A DNA stretch of 64,000 nucleotides from Bacteroidota bacterium (GTDB lineage Bacteria; Bacteroidota; Bacteroidia; Chitinophagales; Chitinophagaceae): contig JABDAZ010000001.1 in NCBI GenBank assembly GCA_013288945.1, positions 26,001-90,000 on the forward strand, in the 5' to 3' direction. This document shows positions 17,141-27,648 of this stretch, in pieces (position 1 is the first letter of the stretch; each line of letters starts with the position of its first letter). Under the pieces are notes generated by a model. It saw only the letters and a list, made by a program, of their open reading frames with translations, searched no databases and was not told the origin of the DNA. A program made the translations under genes and the position numbers.

Positions 17141-20100
17141 ATGCCAAAGAAAAAGAATGGGCTATACAAAATATGTAGCTTGCTTACAGGCTTCCTTCTT
17201 ATTACATCATTATTAGTTGCCCAAAAAACTGTTACGGGAAAAATTATAGGTGCAACAACTAAACAACCTGTTACGGGAGCAACCGTGCAGGTGAAAGGTT
17301 CTACGGTTGCAACGCAAACTGATTCATCGGGGGCATTTAGTATTAAGGTGCCGAAAAATAACAGCCTTCTCGAAGTTTCGTCAATTGGTTTCGAAAATCT
17401 TGAAATACCGACAGCCGGCAAAACGGATATTGGCGAAATAGAATTAGCAATTTCCAACAGCACCTTAAACCAGGTTGTGGTTACAGGTTATTCCACACAA
17501 AGAAAGCGCGACATCACAGGTTCTGTATCTGTAGTAAATGTTGCAGAAATGAAGCAAACCCCATCCGGCAGTACGGAAGCATTATTGCAGGGGCAGGCTT
17601 CGGGCGTTACTGTTTTTACAACGGGGGCACCGGGCGGCGCTGCTGTTGTGCAAATACGCGGTATTACTTCATCAGGTAATTCTTCACCACTTGTAATTGT
17701 TGATGGTGTGCCGGGTAGCATGCATGATATTAATCCCAATGATATTCAATCCATACAGGTTTTGAAAGATGCGGGGGCAGCAGCCATTTATGGTGTGAGG
17801 GGATCGAACGGTGTAATAATAATAACTACAAAAAGGGGGGCAGGAAAAATAAAAGTTTCTTACGATGCTTATTATGGAACACAAAGGCCATTAAGCAAAA
17901 GTTGGAAACTGGCAACGCCAACCCAAACTGGCCAGGTGAAATGGGCACAAGCTTTTAATGATGGATTAACGCCGAGTGACCCCCAATACGGCAGTGGCGC
18001 AACGCCGGTTGTTCCTTATTATATAACGCCAACGGGGGCACCGCAGGGGGCACCAAATACAAGTTTGGCTGATTATAATCTTTATAACAATCACATTACA
18101 GTTGCCGATCAGGCGGGTAACAACTGGTTTAATGATATTTTTAAACCAGCGCCAATAATGAACCATAATATTTCTGTAAGCGGGGGCACTGGAAAGTCTT
18201 CCTACTTTATGGCATTTAATTATATGGATCAGCAGGGGACATTGATTGAAACAAGTTTGAAACGTTATTCAGTAAGGGTCAATTCCACATTTAGTTTTGC
18301 TGATGATCATATACGCGTTGGCGAAAATATTTTTGCTTTTTATAAAACAAACCCGGGTTACTTAAATGCGCCCGGTGTTAATAGCACCAACTCTATTAAT
18401 GCTGCTTACCAGCTTCCAAATATTATTCCTGTGCATGATATTGCAGGCAATTATGCAGGTGGTATTTCATTAGGGCTTGGCAATGCATCAAACCCTGTTG
18501 CTATACAAGAGCGCCAGGCGAATAATGTAAACCAGGATTATCAAGTTAGTGGCAACCTCTTTGCTGATGTAGATTTTCTAAAACATTTTACCATACATAC
18601 AAGCATTGGTGGAACTGCTGATAATAATTATTATAATGGTTTTGTAAGTACGCCTTATGAAAATGCAGAAAATAACCATGCTGCAAATTTGTATTTGGAA
18701 ACTTATGGATGGAACAGCAGCCTTGTTTGGACAAACACGATTAAGTATGCAAACAAAATAGGCAAGCATGATATTAGTGTGGTAGGGGGCAGTGAATATA
18801 TTTATAATACAGGCCGCGCAGTGCAAACAACAAGGGGCAATTATTATATAACCGATTCAAGCAATTTAACGGTTAGCCCGAATTTATATACACTCAATTT
18901 TGGTCAGGCTTCTACGCAAACAAATAACTCAAGTGTGATTGGTGATAACGGAATTCAAACTCCTTATCAATTAGCCATATTTTCTTTGTTTGGAAGATTG
19001 GATTATAACTACGATGGAAAATATCTTTTAAGTGCAACGTTGCGCAGAGATGGTTCATCCGTATTTGTTCCTGCACAGCGCTATGGAAATTTTCCATCTG
19101 TATCTGCAGGATGGAGAATTTCGCAGGAGAATTTTATGAAAGGAATTGATTGGCTTGATGAATTAAAAATCCGTGGAGGCTGGGGCAAATTGGGTTCAAT
19201 CAGTAATATTAATCCAACAAATGCATTCACGCTTTTTGGCCAGCAAATCAACCAATCTTATTATGATATTAATGGAACAAGCACTACACCGGCAGCAGGC
19301 CTTTATGTAAGCCAGTATGGTAACCCAAATACAACTTGGGAAAAAGATATCTTAACTAATATCGGGTTTGATGCAAGTATCTTAAAAAACAAATTGGATT
19401 TTAGTATTGACTGGTATAAAAAATTAATCAGTGGATTGTTATTTGTTCCGCAGGTTCCCGGCATTAATGGGGGCACGCTTGATCCATTTTTAAATTCAGG
19501 TAATGTAAGCAACACAGGTATTGATTTATCACTTACTTATCATGGCCGTGTGCGTAAAGATTTGACATTTGATTTAACAGGAACATTCACTTCTTACAAT
19601 AATAAAGTTGTGAGTTTGCCTTCGGGAACTTTATATATTAATCAGCCTGTTGGCGCGCAAACAGTTACTTCAAGAATTCAACCAGGCCATCCGCTCGGTG
19701 CATTTTTTGGATATAAAGTAATTGGCTTGTTTCAAAGTTGGGATGATGTAAATAAATCACCAAAACAGCAAGACGCTGCCCCCGGACGTTTTAAATATGC
19801 AGATGTAGATCACAGCGGAACGATTGATAATAATGACAGAACATTTTTTGGTAACCCAAATCCGAAATTTAGTGCGGGTTTAAATATTGCTGTCAATTAT
19901 AAAAACTTTGATTTGTATATGTTCTTATACACTTCAATAGGAAATGATATTTTAAATTCTGTAAAAGGATCAACAGATTTTCCACAAGCGTTCGGCAACC
20001 AGGTTAGTGAAAATGTTGCGGTTAATTCTGCAAGGCTTATTAATGCAGCAGGGCAGCCAACAAACATTAATGACCCTTCAGCGCATGTTGCTAATCCCGG

Positions 20101-20422
20101 AACTAATGTTCCATTGCTTGAGCAGGATGCAGTGTTTAGTAATTCAGGTGCGTTCAATTCATACACAATGGAAAGCGGTTCTTTTCTTCGTTGCCGCAAT
20201 CTAACTCTTGGTTACAGCATTGTTTCCAACACCATTAAACGTTTGCATTTTGATAAATTAAGAGTGTATGCGCAAGTGCTGAATTTATTTACCATAACAA
20301 ATTATTCAGGATTGGATCCTGAACTTAACCCGGGCAGCAATACTGTATTTGGTATTGATGGTGGTGTGTATCCGAATAACCAAAAGACATTTAATGTTGG
20401 TGTCAATGTAACAATACATTAA
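17141..20422 (+). CDS. SusC/RagA-family TonB-dependent outer-membrane receptor
   Basis: Importer of about 1093 residues and first gene of operon 2. The start is the ATG at 17141 (MPKKKNGLYKICSLLTGFLL, signal peptide ending at LLVAQ), not the in-frame TTG at 17099, which lies next to the -7 box. Order: signal peptide, CarboxypepD-reg-like domain (about 25-105), plug domain with VQIRGITSSGNSSPLVIVDG and GSNGVIIITTKRG, then a long barrel. The SusD partner follows 25 bases after the stop. The gene is rich in five- and six-G runs coding for Gly-Gly and Gly-Ala, and all stay in frame. It probably imports the glycoside handled by operons 1 and 3. Confidence 0.95.
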   Translation: MPKKKNGLYKICSLLTGFLLITSLLVAQKTVTGKIIGATTKQPVTGATVQVKGSTVATQTDSSGAFSIKVPKNNSLLEVSSIGFENLEIPTAGKTDIGEIELAISNSTLNQVVVTGYSTQRKRDITGSVSVVNVAEMKQTPSGSTEALLQGQASGVTVFTTGAPGGAAVVQIRGITSSGNSSPLVIVDGVPGSMHDINPNDIQSIQVLKDAGAAAIYGVRGSNGVIIITTKRGAGKIKVSYDAYYGTQRPLSKSWKLATPTQTGQVKWAQAFNDGLTPSDPQYGSGATPVVPYYITPTGAPQGAPNTSLADYNLYNNHITVADQAGNNWFNDIFKPAPIMNHNISVSGGTGKSSYFMAFNYMDQQGTLIETSLKRYSVRVNSTFSFADDHIRVGENIFAFYKTNPGYLNAPGVNSTNSINAAYQLPNIIPVHDIAGNYAGGISLGLGNASNPVAIQERQANNVNQDYQVSGNLFADVDFLKHFTIHTSIGGTADNNYYNGFVSTPYENAENNHAANLYLETYGWNSSLVWTNTIKYANKIGKHDISVVGGSEYIYNTGRAVQTTRGNYYITDSSNLTVSPNLYTLNFGQASTQTNNSSVIGDNGIQTPYQLAIFSLFGRLDYNYDGKYLLSATLRRDGSSVFVPAQRYGNFPSVSAGWRISQENFMKGIDWLDELKIRGGWGKLGSISNINPTNAFTLFGQQINQSYYDINGTSTTPAAGLYVSQYGNPNTTWEKDILTNIGFDASILKNKLDFSIDWYKKLISGLLFVPQVPGINGGTLDPFLNSGNVSNTGIDLSLTYHGRVRKDLTFDLTGTFTSYNNKVVSLPSGTLYINQPVGAQTVTSRIQPGHPLGAFFGYKVIGLFQSWDDVNKSPKQQDAAPGRFKYADVDHSGTIDNNDRTFFGNPNPKFSAGLNIAVNYKNFDLYMFLYTSIGNDILNSVKGSTDFPQAFGNQVSENVAVNSARLINAAGQPTNINDPSAHVANPGTNVPLLEQDAVFSNSGAFNSYTMESGSFLRCRNLTLGYSIVSNTIKRLHFDKLRVYAQVLNLFTITNYSGLDPELNPGSNTVFGIDGGVYPNNQKTFNVGVNVTIH

Positions 20423-20447
20423 TTATATTTTATAAAAATAAAACGAT

Positions 20448-22280
20448 ATGAAAAAAATATTTCAGTGGGTGTTACCGGGCGTAATAATTCTTTCAACAAT
20501 TTTAATTTATGCCTGCAGCAAGAAATTAAATTTACAACCACAAGGTTCTTTGCTTGCTTCCAACGTTAATAATAATTCTGGTGTGCAGGGTTTATTAATC
20601 GGTGCCTATGTATTATTATCTGGTGAAAATGTTCCCGGACAAAATCTTGGAAACGGAAGCGCTGCATCAAATTATGTTTATGGAAGTGAAGCGGCAGATG
20701 ATTCTTACAAAGGTTCTACTCCATCTGATCAACCCGATGCAATTCCTATAGAAACATGGTCGCTCGCGCAAGCGGGCACAAGTGCTTATTTAGATGAAAA
20801 ATGGGTGGTGCTATATACAGGAATACAAAGGGCAAATGATGTAATACGTACCGTGCGTTTGTCTCCTTCAATTTCTTCGGCGGATACAACAGAGTATGTT
20901 GCTGAAGCGCGTTTTTTGCGTGGCTTTTATCACTTCGAAGGAAAGAAAATTTGGAACAATTTTCCTTATGTTGATGAAAGTATTTCATATGCAAACAACA
21001 ACTTGAATGTTGCCAATTATTCTGGTACAGGTTATATAAATATCTGGCCGCAGATAGAAGCAGATTTTATGTATGCTGTAAATAATTTGCCAACAACACA
21101 ACCAAATATTGGTCGCGTTAATAAATGGGCTGCAATGGCTTTTCTTGCAAAAACTTATATGTACGAACATAATTATGCAAGTGCAAAAACATTGCTTGAT
21201 CAAATAATTAGCAGTGGTACCACATCAAACGGTACCCCCTATGCACTTGAACCTCTTTATGAAAGTAATTTTAACCCTGCACAAAAAAATGGATCCGAAA
21301 GTGTATTTGCATGCCAGGCTTCTGTAAATGATGGTTCATCCACTTCAGGAAACGGGGGCAATGGCGATACAGGGGATGAACTTAATTTTCCTTACAATCA
21401 TGGCCCGGGTTGTTGCGGTTTTAATAACCCTTCATGGAGCCTGGTACAAGCTTTCAAAACTGATGCAAACGGTTTGCCTTTGTTAGATGGAAGTTATATT
21501 AATGCACCTTTGGTAAGTGATAATACAAACCCATGGCATGGTACTGTAGATCCTCGCCTGGACTGGGTTGCAGGCCGCCCGGGAGAACCTTATCTTGATT
21601 GGGGCATTATTGATACCACATGGATTCGCGATCAAAGTAATGACGGATATTTTGTTGCTAAAAAAACATCTTATGCAAAAAGCCAACAAGGAACTTTTTC
21701 ATCAACAGAAACAGTTTTTTGGGGGGCAGCAGAAGTTGATGCAGATAACGTAAACCTTTGCCGTTTTGCTGATGTACTATTATGGGATGCAGAATGTGAA
21801 GCACAAATTGGTAGCCTTGATAAAGCAGAAACTTATGTAAATATGGTTCGCCAACGTGCAGCAAACCCGAATGGTTTTGTGTATTTGGGGGCAACATACA
21901 ATGCAGCTACAAGCACTTATTCACCGCAAACAACGCCGGGGGACAAATATGCTGTTAGTCCTTACCCCCTCGGAGCATTTAGTGCAGGGGGGCAGACGTA
22001 TGCTATTAATGCAATTGAAATGGAAAGAAGGCTTGAACTCGCAATGGAAGGCCAGCGCTTTTTTGATCTTTCAAGATGGGACAATGGCACAGGCTCTATG
22101 GCAGCAACGCTTAATGCATATGTAAGTTTTGAAAAAACAAGAAACGGATTTTACCGCGTTAATAACAATGCAATGTTTACAAAAGGGGTCAACGAATATT
22201 TTGCTATCCCCCAAAATGAAATAGATGCCGAAAATGCATCCGGTAAAAAAGTATTGTATCAAAACCCAGGATACCAGTAG
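20448..22280 (+). CDS. SusD/RagB-family nutrient-binding lipoprotein
   Basis: Lipoprotein of 610 residues with Cys23 in LIYACSKK after a hydrophobic signal. SusD-type helices are visible (YVAEARFLRGFYHFEGKKIWN, KWAAMAFLAKTYMYEHNY, MERRLELAMEGQRFFDLSRW) and the C-terminal end with YFAIPQNEIDAENA is typical of the family. It pairs with the SusC gene just upstream on the outer surface. The ATG follows AAAACGAT directly. A strong hairpin (22305-22331) follows the stop and may reduce read-through into the FG-GAP gene. Confidence 0.95.
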   Translation: MKKIFQWVLPGVIILSTILIYACSKKLNLQPQGSLLASNVNNNSGVQGLLIGAYVLLSGENVPGQNLGNGSAASNYVYGSEAADDSYKGSTPSDQPDAIPIETWSLAQAGTSAYLDEKWVVLYTGIQRANDVIRTVRLSPSISSADTTEYVAEARFLRGFYHFEGKKIWNNFPYVDESISYANNNLNVANYSGTGYINIWPQIEADFMYAVNNLPTTQPNIGRVNKWAAMAFLAKTYMYEHNYASAKTLLDQIISSGTTSNGTPYALEPLYESNFNPAQKNGSESVFACQASVNDGSSTSGNGGNGDTGDELNFPYNHGPGCCGFNNPSWSLVQAFKTDANGLPLLDGSYINAPLVSDNTNPWHGTVDPRLDWVAGRPGEPYLDWGIIDTTWIRDQSNDGYFVAKKTSYAKSQQGTFSSTETVFWGAAEVDADNVNLCRFADVLLWDAECEAQIGSLDKAETYVNMVRQRAANPNGFVYLGATYNAATSTYSPQTTPGDKYAVSPYPLGAFSAGGQTYAINAIEMERRLELAMEGQRFFDLSRWDNGTGSMAATLNAYVSFEKTRNGFYRVNNNAMFTKGVNEYFAIPQNEIDAENASGKKVLYQNPGYQ

Positions 22281-22304
22281 TAGAAATTGTTGAATGCAGA
22301 AATA

Positions 22305-22331
22305 AAAGGAAGGGCATTTCGCCCTTCCTTT
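22305..22331 (+). terminator. Intercistronic hairpin after susD
   Basis: Perfect 11-base stem (AAAGGAAGGGC at 22305-22315, GCCCTTCCTTT at 22321-22331) with a five-base loop and no long T-run beyond the stem. It could act as a partial terminator or mRNA-stabilising end that makes susC-susD more abundant than the downstream FG-GAP genes. Confidence 0.55.
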
Positions 22332-22403
22332 CCTGTTAATAAACGTTTGCATTTTATATATAATAGAATGTATCTTTTATAAGATTTCCCTGAAAATCTG
22401 TCT

Positions 22404-25400
22404 ATGATTTTTGATAAATACTTGACAAACGCATTCTTGTTTTTTATTACCATTTTATTAATTGATGCTTGTAAAAGCAAAGCCACTTTATTTGAGCTCG
22501 TGCCCCCCGCACAATCAGGAATTTATTTTAATAACCAGATTATAGAAAACGACTCTGTTAATCCGTTGGATATGACGAATATTTATAACGGCGGCGGAGT
22601 TGGTATTGGTGATTTTAATAATGATGGCTTGCAAGATATTTATTTTACAGGCAACACCGTTTCAAACAAACTTTATCTTAATAAAAGCAATTTTAAATTT
22701 GATGATATTACAGATGCAGCCGGCGTTTCAGGCAATGGAAAATGGTCGCGGGGGGTATCAGTTGTTGATATCAATAATGATGGCTGGATGGATATTTATG
22801 TTTGCGTAACCATCAAATCAAACCCTGAGCAAAGAAGAAATTTATTATACATCAACCAGGGGGCAGACGCGAAGGGGATCCCCCATTTTAAAGAAATGGC
22901 AAAAGAATATGGATTGGATGATACACTGTATTCAACCATGGCCGCTTTTTTTGATTATGATAACGATGGTGATTTGGATATGTATCTTGTCGTTAATCAA
23001 ATTCCTAAAAATTATAACACCAATATATTCCGTCCAAAAATAAATGATGGCTCTTTCCCAAGTACAGGCAGGTTGTATAGAAATGATTGGAATGCTAAAT
23101 TAAACCATCCTGTTTTTACAAACGTATCAAAAGAAGCAGGAATAACTTTAGAAGGTTTCGGCCACGATGCAACCATCGCGGATATTAATCACGATGGCTG
23201 GAAAGATATTTATGTTAGCGACGATTTTATTGGCGATGATATTCTTTACATTAATAACCACGACGGAACTTTTACAAATAAAATCAAAACTTATTTTAAA
23301 CATACATCCGCTAATGGAATGGGGCAGGATATTGAAGACATTAATAACGATGGCCTTGCAGATGTAGTTGAACTGGATATGGATCCCCCGGATAATTTTA
23401 GAAAAAAAATGATGTTGGGGGGCAACAATTATCGTATATATCAAAACGCTGATTATTTCGGGTATCAGTATCAGTACATAAGAAACAGTTTACAATTAAA
23501 CCAGGGGGCAAGAGTTAATGGAAATGATTCTGTGGGGGATCCGATATTTAGCGAGATCGGTTTTTATAGCGGCATTGCAGAAACGGATTGGAGCTGGGCA
23601 CCAATGGTTGCAGATTTTGATAATGATGGTTTCCGGGACATTATCATTACCAACGGATATCCCAAAGATGTAAGCGATCATGATTTTATGGCGTTCCGTC
23701 AAATGGCCACCAGGCTTGCTTCTAAGAAGATGGTCCTTGATCAGATTCCGCAGGTAAAAATTCATAATTATGCATTGAAAAATAACCAGGATCTTACATT
23801 TTCTGATGTTACAGATAATTGGGGAATGATGACTCCTGGCTTTTCAAACGGCGCTGCTTATGCAGACCTTGACAACGATGGAGATTTGGATATAATTATT
23901 AATAACATTAATGATGGCGCCCACATTTATAAAAATTTATCGCGCGAAAAAGAATCGCTTAATAATAATTATCTAAACATAAATTTTGCAGGGGGCAACT
24001 TTAATAAAAATGGTTTAGGCGCTTTTGCAGAACTGCATTATAATAATGGCAAACAACAGGTTTATGAAAACACGCCATACAGGGGATATCTTTCTTCCAT
24101 TCAGAATATGGCGCATTTTGGTTTGGGTGAAATTAAAATTATTGATACTGTATTAATAAAATGGCCCGATGGAAAAATGCAGTTATTAAAAAATGTAAAA
24201 GCAAATCAATTGGTTAATGCTGATATAAAAAACGCCAATCTTACTTATTCTTCATCGCAGCAAACTTTTGCGCCAAATACAATTTTTAAAGATTTTACCA
24301 GCGATGTAGATATTCATTTTACACACAAGCAAAAAGATTTTATTGATTTTGATATACAACGTTTGCTGCCGCATAAGTTCTCAGAATATGGGCCTGCGCT
24401 GACTGTTGGCGATATCGATGGAAATGGGTTTGATGATTTTATTGTAGGGGGCAGCGCATTTAATAGCGCAACAATTTTTTTACAACAGGCGAACGGAAAG
24501 TTTATTCAAAAATCATTAATGCCTGATTCTGTAATCAAAAATAAGCCAGGTAATGATCTTGGCATTTTATTATTTGATGCAGATAATGATGGCGATTTGG
24601 ATCTTTATATTACAAGTGGGGGATATGAAAATGCACACAACAGCGCAACATATCAGGACATGTTATTTATAAATGATGGCAAGGGACATTTTACAAGAGA
24701 CACGACAGCATTGCCACAAAATTTTACAAGTAAATTTTGCGTTCGCGCAGCAGATTATGATCATGATGGCGATCTTGATTTGTTTGTTTCAGGCCGTGTT
24801 GATCCCGGAAATTATCCGAAGCCTGTATCAAGTTTTATCTTTAGAAATGATTCAAAGAATGGCAAAATAAAATTTACCGATGTTACCCCCTTCATTGCAA
24901 AAGATTTAATAAATGCAGGAATGATTTGCGACGCCATCTGGACAGATTTTGATAATGACGGCTGGCCAGATTTAATATTTGCAGGCGAGTGGATGCCCGT
25001 TACTTTTTTAAAAAATGAAAAGGGAATTTTTAAAAACGTCACTGAAAAATCGGGGGTCATCAATCAAACCGGATGGTGGAACAGTATTGCTGCGGGCGAT
25101 TTTAATAACGATGGAAATATTGATTATATCGTTAGCAATCTCGGGCAAAATTCGTTTTATAAAGCAAGTGCTGAATATCCTGTAAACGTGTATGGCAAAG
25201 ACTTTGACCACAATGGCATTTATGATATGGTCCCATCTTTATACCTGCCGGATACGGATGGAATAAAAGAAGAATTTCCTGCGCAGGGTTGGGAAGATTT
25301 AATTGGGCAGTTAAATCAGAAACGCAGAAAATTTCCTACATACAGATCTTACGCTACGGCAAATATGAGTAAAATTCTTACAGAAGAAGATCGCAAGGGG

Positions 25401-26009
25401 GCATTAATCCTTCATGCAAATAATCTTAAAACGAGCATGCTTAAAAATAATGGCAATGGAAATTTTACAATGAATTCATTACCGGCGCAAGCGCAATTTT
25501 CAGCTATTAATGGAATGGTGGTAGATGATTTCGATGGTGATGGAAACCTTGATGTATTAATGAATGGCAATGATTACGGCACTGAAGTTTCAGTTGGCCG
25601 TTATGATGCATTGAATGGTTTATTAATGAAGGGCGATGGAAAAAATAATTTTTCGCCACAATCTATTTTGCAAAGTGGAATTTTTATACCGGGCAATGGA
25701 AAATCTTTGGTAAAGCTTAAAAGCGCTTCTGGAAAATGCCTCATTATTGCAGCGCAAAACAGGGGGCAACTTAAAGTTTTTGAATTGAAAAAAAATATGA
25801 ATTGTATTTCTCTTAAAGCTGATGATATAAGTGCATTAATAACTTATAAAAATGGATTATCAAGAAAAGAAGAATTTTATTATGGCTCATCTTTCTTATC
25901 TCAGTCTGGCAGGTTTATTACTGTTGATACCAATATTTCAAAAATAAAAATTACAAACAGCAAAGGTGAAATGCGTGATGTTTCGCCTGTTGTAAATGGA
26001 ATTCATTAA
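22404..26009 (+). CDS. Large FG-GAP/VCBS-repeat lipoprotein with ASPIC/UnbV domain
   Basis: Surface or periplasmic lipoprotein of 1201 residues (Cys23 in LLIDACKSK). It contains two blocks of FG-GAP/VCBS repeats, each with calcium-binding-type loops of the form D-x-N-x-D-G (VGIGDFNNDGLQDIYFTG, ADINHDGWKDIYVSDDF, LTVGDIDGNGFDDFIVGG, AGDFNNDGNIDYIVSNLG). Between them is an ASPIC/UnbV domain (about 520-600) marked by GYLSSIQNMAHFGLG and IKWPDGKMQLL. The family (often called CRTAC1-like) is common in Bacteroidota sugar loci next to SusCD; its biochemical role is not known, and binding of glycan or of partner proteins is the usual guess. It lies between SusD and the cytochrome/FG-GAP gene. Confidence 0.92.
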   Translation: MIFDKYLTNAFLFFITILLIDACKSKATLFELVPPAQSGIYFNNQIIENDSVNPLDMTNIYNGGGVGIGDFNNDGLQDIYFTGNTVSNKLYLNKSNFKFDDITDAAGVSGNGKWSRGVSVVDINNDGWMDIYVCVTIKSNPEQRRNLLYINQGADAKGIPHFKEMAKEYGLDDTLYSTMAAFFDYDNDGDLDMYLVVNQIPKNYNTNIFRPKINDGSFPSTGRLYRNDWNAKLNHPVFTNVSKEAGITLEGFGHDATIADINHDGWKDIYVSDDFIGDDILYINNHDGTFTNKIKTYFKHTSANGMGQDIEDINNDGLADVVELDMDPPDNFRKKMMLGGNNYRIYQNADYFGYQYQYIRNSLQLNQGARVNGNDSVGDPIFSEIGFYSGIAETDWSWAPMVADFDNDGFRDIIITNGYPKDVSDHDFMAFRQMATRLASKKMVLDQIPQVKIHNYALKNNQDLTFSDVTDNWGMMTPGFSNGAAYADLDNDGDLDIIINNINDGAHIYKNLSREKESLNNNYLNINFAGGNFNKNGLGAFAELHYNNGKQQVYENTPYRGYLSSIQNMAHFGLGEIKIIDTVLIKWPDGKMQLLKNVKANQLVNADIKNANLTYSSSQQTFAPNTIFKDFTSDVDIHFTHKQKDFIDFDIQRLLPHKFSEYGPALTVGDIDGNGFDDFIVGGSAFNSATIFLQQANGKFIQKSLMPDSVIKNKPGNDLGILLFDADNDGDLDLYITSGGYENAHNSATYQDMLFINDGKGHFTRDTTALPQNFTSKFCVRAADYDHDGDLDLFVSGRVDPGNYPKPVSSFIFRNDSKNGKIKFTDVTPFIAKDLINAGMICDAIWTDFDNDGWPDLIFAGEWMPVTFLKNEKGIFKNVTEKSGVINQTGWWNSIAAGDFNNDGNIDYIVSNLGQNSFYKASAEYPVNVYGKDFDHNGIYDMVPSLYLPDTDGIKEEFPAQGWEDLIGQLNQKRRKFPTYRSYATANMSKILTEEDRKGALILHANNLKTSMLKNNGNGNFTMNSLPAQAQFSAINGMVVDDFDGDGNLDVLMNGNDYGTEVSVGRYDALNGLLMKGDGKNNFSPQSILQSGIFIPGNGKSLVKLKSASGKCLIIAAQNRGQLKVFELKKNMNCISLKADDISALITYKNGLSRKEEFYYGSSFLSQSGRFITVDTNISKIKITNSKGEMRDVSPVVNGIH

Positions 26010-26050
26010 TAAAACGAAGATTCTTTTTAGTGTTTAATAATTTATAAGCT

Positions 26051-27622
26051 ATGCAGGTTTCAGCAAAAAAAAATGTTGTTGTTTTTATTTTATTAATGTT
26101 CGTTTTATTTTATTCCTGTTCTGATTATAATAAAAAACCGCACAAAGATATTTCTGAAGCCAGCATTAATGCAGGTGAGTTATTGGCAAAAAAATATTGC
26201 CAGTCATGCCATTTACTTCCTGCCCCCTCACTTTTAAATACCGAATCTTGGGTTAAGGGGGTACTTCCGAATATGGGGCCGCGGCTTGGCATATTCAATT
26301 TTAAATGGGAAAGTTATCCGTCATTGCGATATGATAAAAATGTACCAAGAAATTTTTATCCTTCTCAACCACTTTTAACTGATAATGAATGGCAGGATAT
26401 TATTAATTACTACACGGCAAGTTCCCCTGATACTTTGCCCCCTCAGCACAGAACGATGCCCATTGAAATCAGGAAAGATTTGTTTGCAGTTTCCATGCCC
26501 CCCTTTTTCAAACCAGCGCCGAATACATGTTATATAAAAGTTGACACAACAACAATTCCTCATACAATTTTGCAAAGCGATGTTTTTACAAAAGAAATAA
26601 TTAGGTATGATACAGGTTTAAAAATCATTGATTCCATTAAAGCCGCAAGTGCAATGGTTGATATTGATTTTAAAAATAAAACAATGGTTACCTGCAACAT
26701 TGGTGTGCTGAATCCCAATAATGGCAGCTTCGGAAAATTGCAATATGTAATAAAAGATGCTGCAGGAAAAATGCATATCGATACAACTTTTCATATTAAT
26801 AATTTACAAAGGCCGGTGCAGTTGATTAAAACAGATTTAAATAAAGACGGGCTTGATGATTACCTCGTTTGCGAATTTGGTTATGTAACAGGCTCATTAA
26901 ACTGGTATGAAAATAAAGGAAAAAATATTTTCACGAAACACGTACTGCGCGCGGTTCCTGGCGCTATTAAGGCTTATGTGAAAGATTACAACAATGATGG
27001 CTTGCCGGATATTTTTGTATTATTTGCGCAAGGCGATGAAGGGATTTTTTTATTTACCAACAAAGGCAACGGCCAGTTCGATCAAAAAACATTGCTTCGT
27101 TTTCCGCCTTCTTATGGTTCATCTTATTTTGAATTAGATGATTTTAATAAAGATGGTTTACCTGATATTTTATATACCTGCGGCGACAATGCAGATTTTT
27201 CTCCGGTGTTTAAACCTTATCATGGTGTATATATTTTTATGAATGATGGCAAATACAATTTCACACAAATATATTTTTTTCCTATTAATGGTTGTTATAA
27301 AGCAATGGCTGCAGATTTTAATAATGATGGCAATCTCGATATCGCTGCGATATCATTTTTTGCAGATTATACAAAGCAACCTGAAGAAGGATTTGTGTAT
27401 TTGAAAAATATCGGCGGGTTAAATTTTAAACCATACAGTGTGCCTGAAGCAATGAACGGGCATTGGCTCACGATGGATGTTGGTGATATTTATGGCAATG
27501 GAAAGAAAAGCATTTTACTCGGAAATTTTTCACGCGCACCTTCAAATTTGAAACGAAAGGTTGACTGGAAAGATGGCCCGCCATTTCTTATTTTAAATAA
27601 AACAAGCTCATTAATAAAATAA
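26051..27622 (+). CDS. Lipoprotein with one c-type haem site and FG-GAP/VCBS repeats
   Basis: Protein of 523 residues. Lipobox Cys23 (LFYSCSDY) is followed by one CXXCH haem c motif, C50-Q-S-C-H54, in a short cytochrome-like segment that ends with a WQDIINYYTASSPDTLP helix (about residues 40-135). The rest is a propeller of VCBS-like repeats (KTDLNKDGLDDYLV, KDYNNDGLPDIFV, LDDFNKDGLPDILY, AADFNNDGNLDIAA). It is the last gene of operon 2, just before the GMC dehydrogenase operon, so it is a good candidate electron acceptor for that enzyme. The Met ligand of the haem is not obvious to me. Fusion of a cytochrome and a propeller in one lipoprotein is the notable feature. Confidence 0.88.
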   Translation: MQVSAKKNVVVFILLMFVLFYSCSDYNKKPHKDISEASINAGELLAKKYCQSCHLLPAPSLLNTESWVKGVLPNMGPRLGIFNFKWESYPSLRYDKNVPRNFYPSQPLLTDNEWQDIINYYTASSPDTLPPQHRTMPIEIRKDLFAVSMPPFFKPAPNTCYIKVDTTTIPHTILQSDVFTKEIIRYDTGLKIIDSIKAASAMVDIDFKNKTMVTCNIGVLNPNNGSFGKLQYVIKDAAGKMHIDTTFHINNLQRPVQLIKTDLNKDGLDDYLVCEFGYVTGSLNWYENKGKNIFTKHVLRAVPGAIKAYVKDYNNDGLPDIFVLFAQGDEGIFLFTNKGNGQFDQKTLLRFPPSYGSSYFELDDFNKDGLPDILYTCGDNADFSPVFKPYHGVYIFMNDGKYNFTQIYFFPINGCYKAMAADFNNDGNLDIAAISFFADYTKQPEEGFVYLKNIGGLNFKPYSVPEAMNGHWLTMDVGDIYGNGKKSILLGNFSRAPSNLKRKVDWKDGPPFLILNKTSSLIK

Positions 27623-27648
27623 TCCTGATAATAAATTTATAGCATGAT

